From Gambelia wislizenii (lineage: Eukaryota > Chordata > Lepidosauria > Squamata > Crotaphytidae): DNA of 64,000 nt. Location: assembly GCA_030847615.1 (NCBI GenBank), contig JAUMIR010000001.1:33851501-33915500 (forward strand), given 5' to 3'. Shown here one piece after another: positions 1 through 11,476 of the stretch. The position numbers and the translations under genes are program-made. The notes beneath the pieces are model-generated. The model made no database searches. It had not been told where the DNA came from and was given only the letters and a program-made list of their open reading frames with translations. Every line of letters starts with the position of its first letter. Positions within the stretch are counted from its first letter, which is position 1.

Positions 1-1367
1 TTTGCGTGTTTGTGAAGTAATTCATACACACACTGTTAAACTTTTCCGTTTATACTTGGACTATGTGACCAGTTCATGGAGGGCTTAAAAAAAATTACCC
101 AATTCCTTGCCTCTCAAACTCAGTATGAAATTGGAGGCAATTTGTGGTTGAAAATCTGTACATTTACAGGCTTGTAAAGCACTCTATTACAGGGTAAATG
201 CATTCAACAACATACACACATTTGATGAATGTGTAAAAAATTCCACTGCAAACCTTTCTCAAATGTGCATGAACACATTGGGGGGCATGTGCCCATTAAA
301 CCACCCGTATGAAAAAATCACACAAAAATACATAGGATGTTTCTGCATGTGTGTGTATATTTTTTTTTTTAAAAAAAATGCATGGAATTGGTACACATTG
401 CTAGAGAGGCTGGGGCTCCATTGGAATGTGGTTTTGCCAAAAAGAAATAATGGTCTGGGAATAATATTTTAAACTCCTTTGGGAGTTTACTGGACAAACT
501 ATTTTGCAAACTCCACAATTCTATCAGTCTTCATAAACTGTAAAGCAGAACTGCAACATAGAGGACTACTTACCTTCTTGAATTTTGGCTGCCAGCATGG
601 AAATTGCTGCTGTATGGAAAGGCAGCAGTGAGATCAACAGCAATAAATGGTGGAACTTTGTACTTATGGATAACCTGATGAAACAACTGCATCATTTTTT
701 ACAGTCCCAGCAACAGGGCAATTTTCTATAAAACCTGGTACAAATTAATTTCTTTAGGTAAAAAAAAAAGTAAGATAACAGAGGCCTAAAACCTGTTGTT
801 CTGACTAGAGCAGAAACATTGAATCAATTGGATTTACTTACATATTGACTCACAATTCAATAATTGATTCAATGGGTCTACTCTCATTGGGGTTAAGCAA
901 CAGGATTTCAGCCAGAGTGACTGTACCATAGGCATGGAAAGAATATCTATAATAATTTGTTATCAGATTGAAAAACGGGTTTCCTGATGGTTGTGGAACC
1001 CCACTGAGAAGCATAATAGACTAGTGAGAATCTTGTACAGTTTTCTTCTGATATTCAGTGTCCCAAAGTGTTGCAGGGGAATTATTCTGTGAGAACCGCC
1101 CCTTTTCCCCCACAAAGCAGTTTTCTGTACAGAAAGTGGGCTTCTTGTGCAGAAAACCGTTTTTTAAAAAAAAAAAAATCTACCCAGAATAATTTCTGTA
1201 CATTTTGGAATGTTTGAATATGGGGAGAATATTGTGAAAGAATATTAATTTTCTTCCACAAAAGGGAGAAAACTGCTGTAGTTATTCATTTTCACATGCA
1301 AGGATGAACTAGGGAAGATTTTACCTGTACATGGTTAACCATTATTGCATGCAGACTTTTGGAAGAG
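1..1367. other. No gene recognised; AT-rich single-copy-like DNA
   Basis: I see no coding or RNA gene here. The stretch at about 820-915 contains TTGATTCAATGGGTCTACTC and resembles a segment at 19215-19325, so it is probably an old dispersed repeat. Confidence 0.5.
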
Positions 1368-1596
1368 TTGTTGTTGTTGTTGTGTGCCTTCAAGTAATTT
1401 CTGACTTATGGTGACCCTATCATGAAGTTTTCAGGGCAGAATTTGTTCAGAGGGTGTTTATCCTTGCCTTCCTCTGAGGCTGTGAGAATGTGACTTCCCT
1501 AACATGAGTCCCCATGGCTAAGCATGGATTTAAACCTTGGTTTCCTGGAGTCTTGAACCAAGACTCAAACCACTGCACCACAATGGCTCTCTCTTT
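1368..1596 (-). repeat. Sauria-type tRNA/Bov-B-tailed SINE
   Basis: Read on the minus strand it starts with a tRNA-like promoter region, runs through a CTCAGCCTCAGAGGAAGG-like body and ends in the ACTTGAAGGCACACAACAAC tail typical of squamate SINEs mobilised by Bov-B. The (GTTGTT)n at 1368 is the tail. The copy is diverged. The body and tail are seen directly; the family name comes from established knowledge of squamate SINEs. Confidence 0.8.
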
Positions 1597-2479
1597 GGAA
1601 GTTCTGCCGACTGGGTCATGATGTTAATGAATTACTTGAAAATCAATAAAACATATTTAACAAAGTATAAAACATTTTTAGGCATATACCTGTGAAATTC
1701 TACAGAGCTAAAAACAATTGTGACAAGATCACATTGTATGTGAACCAAAGTCTTAGGAATCCACAAACAGTGTAGCATTGTGTTCATCATGAGAAGCCAG
1801 TTAGATTTTGTAATTAAAAACAGCCACATACTCTAAAGACCACCTTTTAATCTCAGGAAATTAGAAGAGACATGAAAAAAGAAGCAAAGGAAAGAAAATA
1901 TATTTGTAAGCAAAATGTAAAATTTTCACTAATCATAAATAATAACACATATGGTCAGTTTCAAATTACGTGCTTAATCTTTTCATCCATATTGGGACAC
2001 TTTCATGTAATTTTAGAAGCTCCAAGGTTTTGTTTCAAATCAAACAAGCAATCTAAGATTCTTAGTTTTTTTAATGTTGTTGTCCTTTTTTCTGCCAATG
2101 TGTATTTTATTTCTTATATGTGGACTGTAATGTTTTGGGTTTTTTAAAAAAATTGTAGGACTGTCAACATTTTGGTTAATTGATTATTTATCTGGTTTTA
2201 GGAAATTAATACCTGTATTTACTTGGGGGGCATAATAGCTTTTGCAAAATAAGTCATAACAGCATTACTTTTTCCATTTAACAAGTAACATTTATGGACT
2301 TGAAAAATATTGATCTTGGGAGTCACTGAGAGGAGTTGTTGGCTATTGGTGTATTTCTAAAGTATTTTTTAAAAAAATAAAAATCCTAAAAAGTAAAATG
2401 CTAGCAATGTGTTACCATTAAAGCCTGTGTGTTTGCAGATCCATCCACAGATCTCTTGTCTTTGTCAATAGAACAACCT
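1597..2479. other. No feature recognised
   Basis: AT-rich sequence with short chance reading frames in several frames and no recognisable protein domain or repeat termini. Confidence 0.4.
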
Positions 2480-2692
2480 GGAGTCCATTCACACTACACA
2501 ATTATAATGATACATTCCACTTTAACTGCCATGGCAACATCCCATGGAATCCTAGGATTTGTAGGGTACGTAAGGGCATTTAGCATGCTCAACCAGAGTA
2601 TTTCAGTACCTCACCAAACTACAAGCCGCAGGATTCCATAAGCAGTTAAAGCAGAATAATAGTCCTATAATTATGTTGTGTGAATGCCCTCC
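2480..2692. mobile_element. MITE-B, palindromic DNA element
   Basis: The two ends are inverted copies: the left end has CATTCACACTACACAATTATA and the right end is its near reverse complement (TATAATTATGTTGTGTGAATG). The core carries GGAATCCTAGGATTTGTAG facing CTACAAGCCGCAGGATTCC, so the whole element can fold back. Flanking triplets are CCT and TCT, an imperfect candidate duplication. It is non-coding; the frames read on both strands are a by-product of the palindrome. Confidence 0.7.
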
Positions 2693-2873
2693 TCTCACTT
2701 TGCTTTGGGCTACAGGACTCTTGGAAGTGCAGGAGCCAAAAGCCCCCCATTTCCTAATGTAAAAAGCACAATATCTAACAAGAGAGAGAACCCAGAATTT
2801 TTGTGTGACCATTTTACCTCGCACCAAAACACACCCGTTTGGAATGAGTAGATGGTCATTAAAAGTAGATTCT

Positions 2874-3671
2874 GGCTTCTGCCACACTGCAGAAATAATC
2901 CAGTTTTGGAACCGGTTTAACTGCCATGGCTCCATTCTATGGAATCCTGGGATTTGTACTTTGTTATGGCACCAGGGCGTTCTGACAGAGAAGGCTAAAT
3001 ATCTCACAAAACTACAAATCTCAGCATTCTATAGCATTGAGCCATGGCAATTAAAGTGATGTAAAGATAACTGTTGGAAAAACCAGCATTCTTCCTCCTC
3101 CTATTTATTTGCTAATAGAGCAAATGGGTGAGAGATAGTACACGGAATCCTGCATGCCCTTCTCTCACCCTATCTTTACTGGGCTTGGTTGTAAACAGTA
3201 AAACAACCATGCTACAAGGTCACTTGACCTAGGTTTACTAACCTCATGGTCTAAGGTCATTTTTATGACTCTTTGTTCTAACCTTATGAGAAGAAAGGTG
3301 TCTTCTCTGCTTGATCCAAAGGGATGCCTGCCTTTTCCTTTTCCAGTCTCACTGGAATCTATCCTAAATCCATTAGTTAGTTAGAATGTAGCTTCCAATG
3401 CATATGCAGATTTTAAAGCCATTAGTAAAGCTTAAGTATTTCTTTCAAGAAGAAGTTGCCTGTTTCTTTGTTCCTGGGCTTGACGTCTAAGCACTGTATT
3501 TAACTGAGTGCCGCTCCCTGTCTTTGCTCTAACTCTGCTGCTAGAAAGTTGATTCCTGATAGTTTTAACTTTGGAGAAAGTTTCCCAAAGAGTTAACACC
3601 CTAGGACCTTTTATGATTTTTTAATTTTATCACAACAATAACTGTATTATCTCTGCAGTGTGGCAGCAGCC
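2874..3671. mobile_element. MITE-E copy split by a solo LTR
   Basis: The left part (2874-3071) begins GGCTTCTGCCACACTGCAG and contains TACAAATCTCAGCATTC-type core sequence. The right part (3638-3671) ends CTGCAGTGTGGCAGCAGCC, the inverted partner of the left end. The element is interrupted by 3072-3637. A second copy at 14341-14830 confirms the family. Confidence 0.65.
3072..3637. mobile_element. Solo LTR with perfect 5-bp target duplication
   Basis: The 566-bp insert starts TGTTGGAAAAACC and ends TTTATCACAACA, giving TGTTG...CAACA termini. ATAAC occurs directly on both sides (3067-3071 and 3638-3642), and removing the insert restores the MITE-E end. TG...CA ends with a 5-bp duplication are the standard mark of LTR integration. 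No internal coding region remains, so it is best read as a solo LTR of an endogenous retrovirus or other LTR element. Class and orientation are not settled. Confidence 0.65.
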
Positions 3672-4077
3672 TCTGTCAATAAAAAGCACAGCCACTCTTC
3701 CTTTTTGTTCAACTGGAAATGTTGCTGGCCGTACAGCTGGGAAAAGTGAGGCAGGTACATCAGCTGATAGATGCTATAGTGAGCAGAGCAGTGCCAAGAT
3801 GTTGCAGGCGTGAGCTGTGGAGGCTACATAGCCTAACCTGCACCTTCTAAGCTAACCTGAAACCCATTCACACTACAGAATTATAGCACTGTTATTTCAC
3901 GTTCATTGCCATGGTTCCATCCTGTGGAATCCTGGGAATAGCAGTTTAGGGAGGGGCAATTAGAATTCTCACCCAGAATGTAGTGCCTTACCAAACTACA
4001 TACCCCAGGATTCCACAGGATTGGACCACTGAAGTTAAAGTGGAATAATAGCACTATAATTGTTTAGGGAGATTTTC

Positions 4078-4676
4078 AGAAGGGAACAAAAATAGCATCC
4101 CCATCTTGCTATCTCCTCTCCCCACCCCCCATCCCGGCACAGTAATGAACAGTTTCGCTCCTATCTTAATCGCACATTGTCCTCTCCCTCTGGCAGCTCA
4201 GGAGTGAATGCAGCTGTTATGTGGCCACATTCACTTCCTGGTTTGAAATCCTGGGCCGTTCTCACGTGAGAATGAGCGCATAGGAAATTCAAGGTTTAAA
4301 AGCAAAATACACTTTAAAAAGTTACACCAAGCACCTAAACACACTTTAAAAAACAAGTAACCTGGGGAGGGTACAAAAAAGAGAGTCACTTGCCTGGATG
4401 TTGCAATAGCACCCAGAAGTGTTCTGGAACAGACCTCCCACTGACGCTGGCATTGCACCAGCATAACAGGACACTTTTTCACTTGCCCATCATTCCATCT
4501 CAAAAACGGAATGGGCAATTTATTGACAGCTTAGTCCATGAATAAAAAGGATTGCTGATGGAACGGGAGCAGCATGTGAGCATGAGAACCTGTGAATGAT
4601 GTCATGTGAAAAGGAAGCCTTTTCACGATCTCCTGGTATAGTTATCACATCATATTTCAGGCATCTGATAATATCC
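4078..4676. mobile_element. MITE-A copy 1
   Basis: Begins GGAGATTTTCAGA and ends TCTGATAATATCC, flanked by TAG on both sides (4075-4077 and 4677-4679). The interior shares the 'GACAGCTT...CATGAATAAAA' and 'CCTCCCACTGACGCTGG' blocks with other copies, for example 62894-63486. No transposase is present. Confidence 0.7.
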
Positions 4677-4678
4677 TA

Positions 4679-4980
4679 GGACTTTATCAGAGGTGGGAAA
4701 ATGTAGCAAAAAAACCACATCCAAAATCGCGTCATAAGGATGGGACGATAGCCCAAAGGGATCAGACGCCCGTATCCTCAGCCATTCCCGGGGTGTAGTG
4801 CTGGCATGGACAAGGCTTCACTTTTTATTGATGGGTAAAGGCATCAATAAAAAGTTATGCCTTATTCATGGCCACACTACACCCACAGAACAGTGGAACG
4901 ACAAACTTATCTGATAATTTCACCCTTTTGTGTTACCATCTCATCCTTATGATGTGGTTTTGATGTGACTAATAAAGTCC
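4679..4980. mobile_element. Short foldback MITE-A variant
   Basis: Begins GGACTTTATCAGAGG and ends ACTAATAAAGTCC. The interior folds back: CATCCAAAATCGCGTCATAA near the left pairs approximately with TTATGATGTGGTTTTGATG near the right. It abuts copy 1 at the same CTAG target. Its own duplication is imperfect (CTA versus ATA). Confidence 0.6.
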
Positions 4981-5186
4981 ATAGTGTGAATGGCTCCCTG
5001 CTGTCCTCAAGTGAGGTGAAAAAGCATTATATGGCTATCAAAGTTGAAAAAAGTGTTCAACGGTGGCAGCTAGTGACCTCCACTGTCAGTGGTGAAGTGA
5101 CTCTGCTTCACACCTGCACTGAAATTGTAAAGGTGATATTCATGGTGCTGAATCCCATCCCCATAGGTTTGCCACCTTGGAAAGCT

Positions 5187-5266
5187 CCTTTGAAGTTTGG
5201 ACTAAAATCCAGGGGAGGATTCACTGCCTTTGAAGTTTGGACTAAAACCCAGGGGAGGATTCACTG
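5187..5266. repeat. Two-unit 40-bp tandem duplication
   Basis: Two consecutive 40-bp units each start CCTTTGAAGTTTGGACTAAA and end GGGGAGGATTCACTG, differing at about one base, which suggests a recent local duplication. The AAGTTTGGACTAAAACCC motif recurs at about 18469-18487, so the unit derives from a dispersed repeat. Confidence 0.8.
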
Positions 5267-5747
5267 CCCCAATGACCTGGAAACCACTGGTTGCATAAGG
5301 AATATGGGAGTGGCACTGTCTTGTCCTTGGCCTGAGGCAACAAAATGACTTTGGCCAGTCCTGGTTAAACGTATTAGACAAAACAGTCTGACCAGCATTG
5401 TTAGGCAGACACTAAAGCAGAGGAGCTGCCTTATACATTCAGAAGAGTGAGACATTTTCCTCAAGTAGTTGAGACTGGCTGAGATTTGACATGGGTGGTG
5501 GAGCATAATGCTCTGCAAGCATACATCCAGCACCCTTCCCTTTTATCCTAGTTCAACCAATCATTTAAACACTGGAGTGTGCCCTTGTGGCCAGTTAGTC
5601 AGGCAGTATCTGGCTGTGATTATGCACCAGGAGAAGATAAGACATCCCTTCCTTCCACATCTCCAGTATACTCATGTGTACTTTCTGGAGATCTAGAAGG
5701 AAGACATTTTCTCTCTTTTCCCAGCTGTGAAATTATAGCCAAATGCT

Positions 5748-5972
5748 CAGGGCCAGTTTAAGGGCCCTGCAGCACCTGCAGCTGCAGGGAGCCCTGTCAT
5801 TGTGTGGGGGCGCGCCGTAACCCTCCTCCTGCAAAGACATTATTAGTAATAATCTGAATATCCTGTACTGTGAATAGGTCAGGTTAGGCTTGGTTACATT
5901 GACCTGAGATAAACATATGGGCCCCCAAAATTAAAGCGTTGCAGTCCCCCCCAATTCCTTAAACTGGCCCTG
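5748..5972. mobile_element. hAT-type non-autonomous element, perfect 8-bp duplication
   Basis: Termini CAGGGCCAGTTTAAGG and CCTTAAACTGGCCCTG are perfect inverted repeats of at least 16 bp. CAAATGCT flanks both sides exactly (5740-5747 and 5973-5980). CAGGG ends with an 8-bp duplication are diagnostic of hAT elements. At 225 bp it has no coding capacity. Confidence 0.9.
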
Positions 5973-8013
5973 CAAATGCTACATAGATGCCTCCCCCCAC
6001 TCTCCTCTGGCCACTAATTGACTGGGCCAGGGTACACTCTAGCACTGAAAAGGTAGGCAGCATGGTGGGGTCATTGTGCAAGGAGGTTCTTGTTAGAATT
6101 AGTAACCTGCCCATGTCTGGACTCTATAGTTACTGGTTTGCATTGTGGTGACTTTCTATTTGTTTACCTTGCCACTCTGTTCCTGCTTCACTCTAGCCTG
6201 CAGCCATTTCTCTCTTCCCTCTCTCTACTCCATAAGACCATCCATTTGATTATGCACAAGTATTAGTAAGTAAAGCTAGTTTATGTGTTCTACAATGAAG
6301 ACTAAGCTTATTTCTTTTCTCTGCTAGGTCCTGTTGTGGCTGGGTGGCCATGGAACTGGCTGTTCTTCTGCTTCTGCCTTCCCACTTTCCCTGTTCTACA
6401 TATGAGACCTCTCACATTTCCCAACAGTACTTGAGCAATCAACTTGAAATCACATGTGCTGGTGCAACAGAAGGCATCAGTGACCAACACGACTTTGACT
6501 TTTGGCTGTCATTAAAGGGCATCAAATGGTTAATTATTTAATTAATTATTATTGTGTTTTTAAAAAAACACACACCAGGAAATTGCTTGTGGGATTTTTT
6601 AAAAAAATTGCTTTAGGTACCAGAATTACCTTACTGGCTTTATGTATATGTACCTTGGCTTGCAGGTGGATAGTTGGCACCATTTGCTGTTCTACCTCAG
6701 ACTGTTCTGCCTTAAGGTGCAAAATATCTTTGCTCAGCCCTGCCAGCCAGTACTACATCTTTTGGCTCCCACTGTATGTGTAGAACACGGAAAGACTGAA
6801 GCATCCTTCTACCTGGTAACCATAAAACTGGAACATGAGCTACCATCATGGTGAGCATTAGGCTTTGAAGACAAAAACCTCTCATGAGTGTGAAGCAATA
6901 ACTTCTTATTACTGTTTTATTTTATTAATGTCTTTTGACTTTGGGTATTTTATCACAATCTCTATAACCTTTCAATCCCTCCAGCAGTATTTTACTGTTG
7001 CTGCTTTCAGAGCGAGTCACTATTTATAATATGCATACAGTATATTACTATCATTAATTTTTTTCAGCGTTTTATGAGGTGTGCTTATTAAATGAAATGG
7101 TGTGTCTGGCACTGGCAAATCTCTTGTGCATTTTTTTTTCATGCTTCCTTTCTTTTGGCAGGTACAGGCAGAAGGAGTAATTTTCTGTGGGCCACGCATG
7201 CTTTTCCATACTTTTTCAGGATTTGTCACATCTTCTGGAAGGCCTTATAACTTACAAACACTGATTTATGACTCTCACCCCGCTTTTTTGCCAAGTCTTG
7301 TCAAACCCTAACGTTTTTGTTGGCAGCTTTTGTATCGCCCAGCTGAAAAGGGAGTAACTTAGATCATCTAGTCACAGTGCTCCCCTCTAGACCTCCTTTA
7401 ATAGCTAGAGTGTCTATTCTGGCGCACACTGTTTAGTCTCCATTTCCAGGGCTATCTGCCACGTCTCACATCCTCGATCACCAAAACATTTGACAAAAAT
7501 AGGCATTCATCCACATCAGCTAATGTTTACATCTCCACATTTTGCGGGTTTCAAACAGCTTCCAGAATGAGCTGCCTCTCAAGGCAAGCTTGAGAGAATG
7601 GCCACAACCTTGAAGGATTAAAGGTTACTTCATTCTCCAGGCTTCTAGGCCCAGTGTTTGAGGCCTTTATGGAGGGTTCTTCCCAATCTTCAGCCTAAAA
7701 GACCCAATAGATCATGCTAGAGCTAGGCCCTAACTCGGAAGGCCAAGAGCAACTAAGAACTCCTTGAGTCCTATGACACTCTTCTACCAAGCATTCAGGT
7801 CCAAGTCAAGACCATATGTTGCCTGAAGGAGAGCAGAAAAGTGTCCCTATCCCCAAGGTAAGGTGCTTAGTACCCAAAGCTAGTCAAGTTATTTTGGCGG
7901 TATGTGTGTGTGTGCATGTGCACATACAAACACTACTCCTCTCATTGCTGCTATATATACAATAATAGCAACATGTACTCTGAAATACCACATTGTGCTT
8001 GCAAGGTGTAAAT
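5973..8013. other. Mostly unrecognised sequence
   Basis: No convincing gene or repeat termini. It includes the weak exon-like patch at 6328-6541 (listed separately) and a short CA/TG-rich run near 7900-7925. Confidence 0.4.
6328..6541 (+). other. Weak candidate exon (signal-peptide-like frame)
   Basis: A pyrimidine tract ending TTCTTTTCTCTGCTAG at 6327 resembles a splice acceptor. An ATG at 6350 opens a frame MELAVLLLLPSHFPCSTYE..., which looks like a signal peptide, and stays open to 6541. No homologous protein is recognised and no clear donor was identified. Short AT/GC-mixed frames like this arise by chance, so this is a flag rather than a gene call. Confidence 0.12.
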
Positions 8014-8509
8014 CAGGGGTGGGTAAACTGGCCATTTTTGTGGTTCCCCACCACTTCAAGGGATTAAAAACATTCCTCACAATGCTCCCAAATTCCCCAT
8101 AGGAGGCATTTCCCACCATGTTTTGGGGACCCCATGAGCCTTTTTTTTAAAACAAACAAAAAACAAACAAACAGGAAGTGACCCAGAAGTGACTTTTGGG
8201 TTACATCCCATTTAAAAAGGCCTCACCTGGGACTAAAATGTCCATGGGAAGTAAAAAAATATGGGCATAATTAGTTAAATATGGGTGTTGGGCATAATTA
8301 GGGGACAAAATTGGGGGGGGGTTGCAGGGGGATGCTCCAGGGGTGCAGCCCTCCAATGTTGTCAGAGTCTCAAGGCAGCCCTTAACCTCACAGAGGCTGG
8401 ATGACCATCTGTCAGGAGTGCTTTGATTGTGTATTCCTGCAGGGCAGGGGGCTGGACTAGATGGCCCTTGTGGTATCTTCCAACTCTATGATTCTATGAT
8501 CCACCTCTG
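8014..8509. mobile_element. hAT-like element interrupted by a CR1 3' end
   Basis: Begins CAGGGGTGGGTAAACTGG, the classic hAT CAGGGGTGG start, and ends CCACCTCTG at 8501-8509. It contains ACAGGAAGTGACCCAGAAGTGAC, which is shared in style with 17368-17760 and 21774-22180. A CR1 tail (8390-8500) sits near its right end. I could not match an 8-bp target duplication, so the right boundary is tentative. Confidence 0.55.
8390..8500 (+). mobile_element. CR1 LINE 3' end fragment
   Basis: Contains the CR1 tail signature: AGAGGCTGGATGACCATCTG, TTTGATTGTGTATTCCTGC, GGACTAGATGGCCCTTGTGG and the terminal ATTCTATGAT repeat. It is strongly 5'-truncated, as expected of CR1. Confidence 0.85.
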
Positions 8510-8510
8510 A

Positions 8511-9425
8511 TGGGGTTGTTGCACTACACCATCCTTATGTGGAATACTGACATTGTGCTATTGACTGTGTATCTGCCAGTATGCCTCCTTGTTGTCCCCA
8601 TTGCACAATGGGGAATACAGTGTGGCTGTTTATACAATCTCTCAGTGAATAAAGGGGTATGCTGAAAAAAGTGATGAATCATCCAAGTATATGCAACTGC
8701 ATGGTTCGTTAGTCCAAACTAGAGTGGGCCAATTGAACCAATTGTTGAATGATGTGTCAACATAGTAAGATGTAATTGATTCTATGTCTGCATTCCAGTC
8801 AGGACTAACAAGATGATTTAGATCCATGTGAAATGGTTGTATTTGGGGAACCCCATTTATGTAAGCATGACCCGAATATGTCCACTGCACAATGACCAAA
8901 AAAAGTACAACCACACAAAGGAACTTATACATGTGTATGACACCAAAAAGATTCCACCAGTGACTATGATGATGATGATGATGATAAATTAAATCCTTAA
9001 CACTTTGCTGCCCTTTTATCACATCTTGTAATCAGGCATGACCCAAATTGTTGACTCAGTTTTCAAAAATTGAATCACCACTCAACAACTCCAGTTGGAA
9101 TTAACCAAAAAGGATAACAACCTCAGAATCATTTCCTGAGGTAGCCAACTCATTCACTCTAGTGGTACAATGAGACTTGGTAGACACGCACTGCCATCTT
9201 GATAGCCATTTGTACATCCCACCCACCCACCAGTGTGGGCATTGAAAGTCAACATTGTTAGGCATTTATTGATGTCCACACCCCATGGGAATGTCCTGGT
9301 CCTACTTTCTTTTCCTTCTTGCTCTTTCTCCTGCTCATCTGCTTTCTCTGGCTGAGTGAGCGAGCAATGAGAGAAGCAAGGGAGAGGAGCAAACATGATT
9401 GCTTTCCTTGTGCTTTATTTACTAA
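8511..9425. other. No gene; low-complexity and old repeat remnants
   Basis: A (GAT)n run lies at about 8966-8986. Fragments such as TTGATTCTATGTCTGCATTCC resemble the old dispersed repeat seen at 820 and 19215. A 126-residue minus-strand frame (8642-9022) with a histidine run is produced by the (GAT)n and is not considered a gene. Confidence 0.4.
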
Positions 9426-10009
9426 GGGCTTGTCTAGACAGTTACCCTATCTTGAAACTCTACTGTCCATATGAAGCAGGGCTGTTGCCCCATTTTGCAC
9501 CCCCCCCCACAGTCCTGATGATGCCTGGGACAAAGCTTGGGAAAAATGGGATAAAGTCCACTGTTTCATCAAAATAATCAAGAAAAATCATATCATTTAG
9601 AGGAAAAAACAGATCAGGCTCCATGGGACTGCGGGAGTCCATACTGCCACACCAGCCTGCCTCTGCATCTCCCATTGTTGTCATCTGAGTTGCACTCCTC
9701 AGGGAAGAGGCCTGAGCATATAGGGTGACCAACTTTCAGCCATGAATTTAAAGGAGATTTAGTTGCAACAAATTTTTGCACATGTTTAGTGGCATGGTGT
9801 CACTACTGCAAATGTTCATTGGTATAGGATTACATCTTTAATGGCCAGGTCATATTGTTTAATATGTTGATTAGCTTTGTATGTTTGTGTATGTATGCAC
9901 TATCCAGGGAACTTAAACAGCAACAACAAGAACAACAACAACATTATTCTAAAAAGATCCCAAGCACCACTACTAACTTTAAAGAAAACTGAAAAAAGCT
10001 GCTACAGAT

Positions 10010-10320
10010 ACAGACATACAAAGACACACACCACACACACAAATCAAAAACCTTCTTTTACATACAGAGATGCAAAAGCACACACATACCCCATTCCCCC
10101 CTCTTCCAGGGATATGCAAACATACACTTCCCTTTCTCACATGCACACAGATGCAACAACACACACATACCTCTCTCTTCCTTCCTCCCTCCCTCCCCCC
10201 ACACTCCTCCCTCTCTGACATAAATATAAACACACACCTCAAGCTGGCAGAAGTTTCCTAGTTTGCTTTTTGATGATCCTCCCACCCACCCACACCCATC
10301 CAGCCTTCAGCACCAATTTG
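10010..10320. repeat. CA/CT-rich degenerate minisatellite-like tract
   Basis: The plus strand is almost free of G. Diverged ACACACATAC-, TTCCCTTTCTC- and TTCCTTCCTCCCTCC-type blocks recur about every 60-75 bp. It lies inside MITE-C. It produces several non-genuine long frames on both strands. Confidence 0.7.
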
Positions 10321-10450
10321 TTTGCCCTTGACATCTGAATGTCAGATCTTCATAAATATATGGGTGAAATAGAAGATCAATAAGGGAGCCAGGAAGATCC
10401 TTTTTTTTTTAGCTTGAATAAGGGAGATCCCAGGAAATAAGGAAGACTTG

Positions 10451-10982
10451 GGAATTTATCAGACAAGCCTCTCCAAGGGTTCTTTTGCTGGCACATTTTA
10501 AAACATTTTTCTGCCAGCAAAAGAACCCTTCCTACCAGACCTACCTTGAGCTGCATTCAAAGGCAGCCCCTTGGCATGAACAGAGCTCCATTCACTTCTG
10601 CACTCGTGATCTTGTCGATTTTTGTGAGAAGACGTGAGTGTGGTATTTTTTTTTTAAAAAAAAGTCACAAAATGTTCACAAAAACACACTTTACAACCTA
10701 AAAGTGAACATCCCCTACCTGGCTGTTGTTGCAATCTCACCTGGATGTGTTCTGTCATTGATGCTGTATTCACATGAGCACAATGGCACGAGGTTTCAAA
10801 CACCGGCAATACTGGCAAAAAAAGCACCATGGGAGATCTAGTGACGGCTTGGCCCGTCAATAAAAAAGAATGGCTCATTTACATTACATGATCGTGAAAG
10901 GACGATGTCATCTGATATGCATGCCCTTTCACATTCATTAAGCATTGTTATGATGCCATATTTGCTGCATCTGATAAAGTCC
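10451..10982. mobile_element. MITE-A copy 2, nested in MITE-C
   Basis: Ends GGAATTTATCAGA and TCTGATAAAGTCC, flanked by TTG on both sides (10448-10450 and 10983-10985); in the wider reading, CTTGG on both sides. The interior has TCTTTTGCTGGCA facing TGCCAGCAAAAGAACCC near the left end, and the shared GTGACGGCTTGGCCCGTCAATAAAA block. Confidence 0.75.
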
Positions 10983-11476
10983 TTGGTCAGTCTAGCAGCA
11001 TGAGACCAAGGCAGGTCATCTGCAGGTGGCTTTGATCATGTGCTGCAGGCCTCCTGCTTGGCTTCGGAGAGTGCAGTGCAGATGACAGAGGTGGTGGCTG
11101 CAGAGACAGGCTGGTGTGTCCGTGTGGACTTCATCCTCTTTTGTGCAGATAACAGAGGGGCAACTGCCCTGGTCCAGGGCCAGAATAAGCCAGCAGAAAA
11201 GTGGCATATTCTGGCCAGTGTAGACAAGCCCTAAGAGTCACTTCTTAATGCTTCCTTCCTCTTAAATTTCCTTCCTCTGCCATACTAGTTCTTTTAACAA
11301 TTATCCTCTTTTTTGTTTGGCAATATGTTTAGTTTCCATCCTGCTTCTGAAGCTTGGAACCATTAAAATGAGTCAGTTCACTTTCTGATCTCATTTCACT
11401 GAATGTTTCATTTGAATGTTTTTCTTTCAAGGTAGTAGTAGTAAGAGGAGCAGCAGCAGCAGCACTGCTAGTAGTA

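Larger units (their letters stand above)
3859..4997. mobile_element. MITE-B copy split by two MITE-A insertions
   Basis: The left portion (3859-4077) has CCCATTCACACTACAGAATTATAG and the palindromic GGAATCCTGGGA core; the right tip (4981-4997, TAGTGTGAATGGCTCC) is the inverted partner of the left tip. Between them lie two MITE-A elements in direct succession (4078-4676 and 4679-4980). Confidence 0.6.
9426..11231. mobile_element. MITE-C, long Harbinger-like DNA element
   Basis: Ends are GGGCTTGTCTAGAC and GTGTAGACAAGCCC, flanked by TAA on both sides (9423-9425 and 11232-11234). GG...CC termini with a 3-bp TWA-type duplication fit PIF/Harbinger elements. The interior (minus the nested MITE-A at 10451-10982) is about 1.27 kb and shows no intact transposase. 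It holds a long CA/pyrimidine-biased stretch. The superfamily is inferred from ends only. Confidence 0.55.

Noticed and set aside
2603..3059. Overlapping frames of 84-134 residues on both strands
   Set aside because: They lie across palindromic MITE-B/MITE-E sequence and mirror one another; no protein domain is recognisable.
8642..9022. 126-residue minus-strand frame with a six-histidine run
   Set aside because: The histidines come from a (GAT)n microsatellite and the rest lacks any recognisable domain or codon bias.
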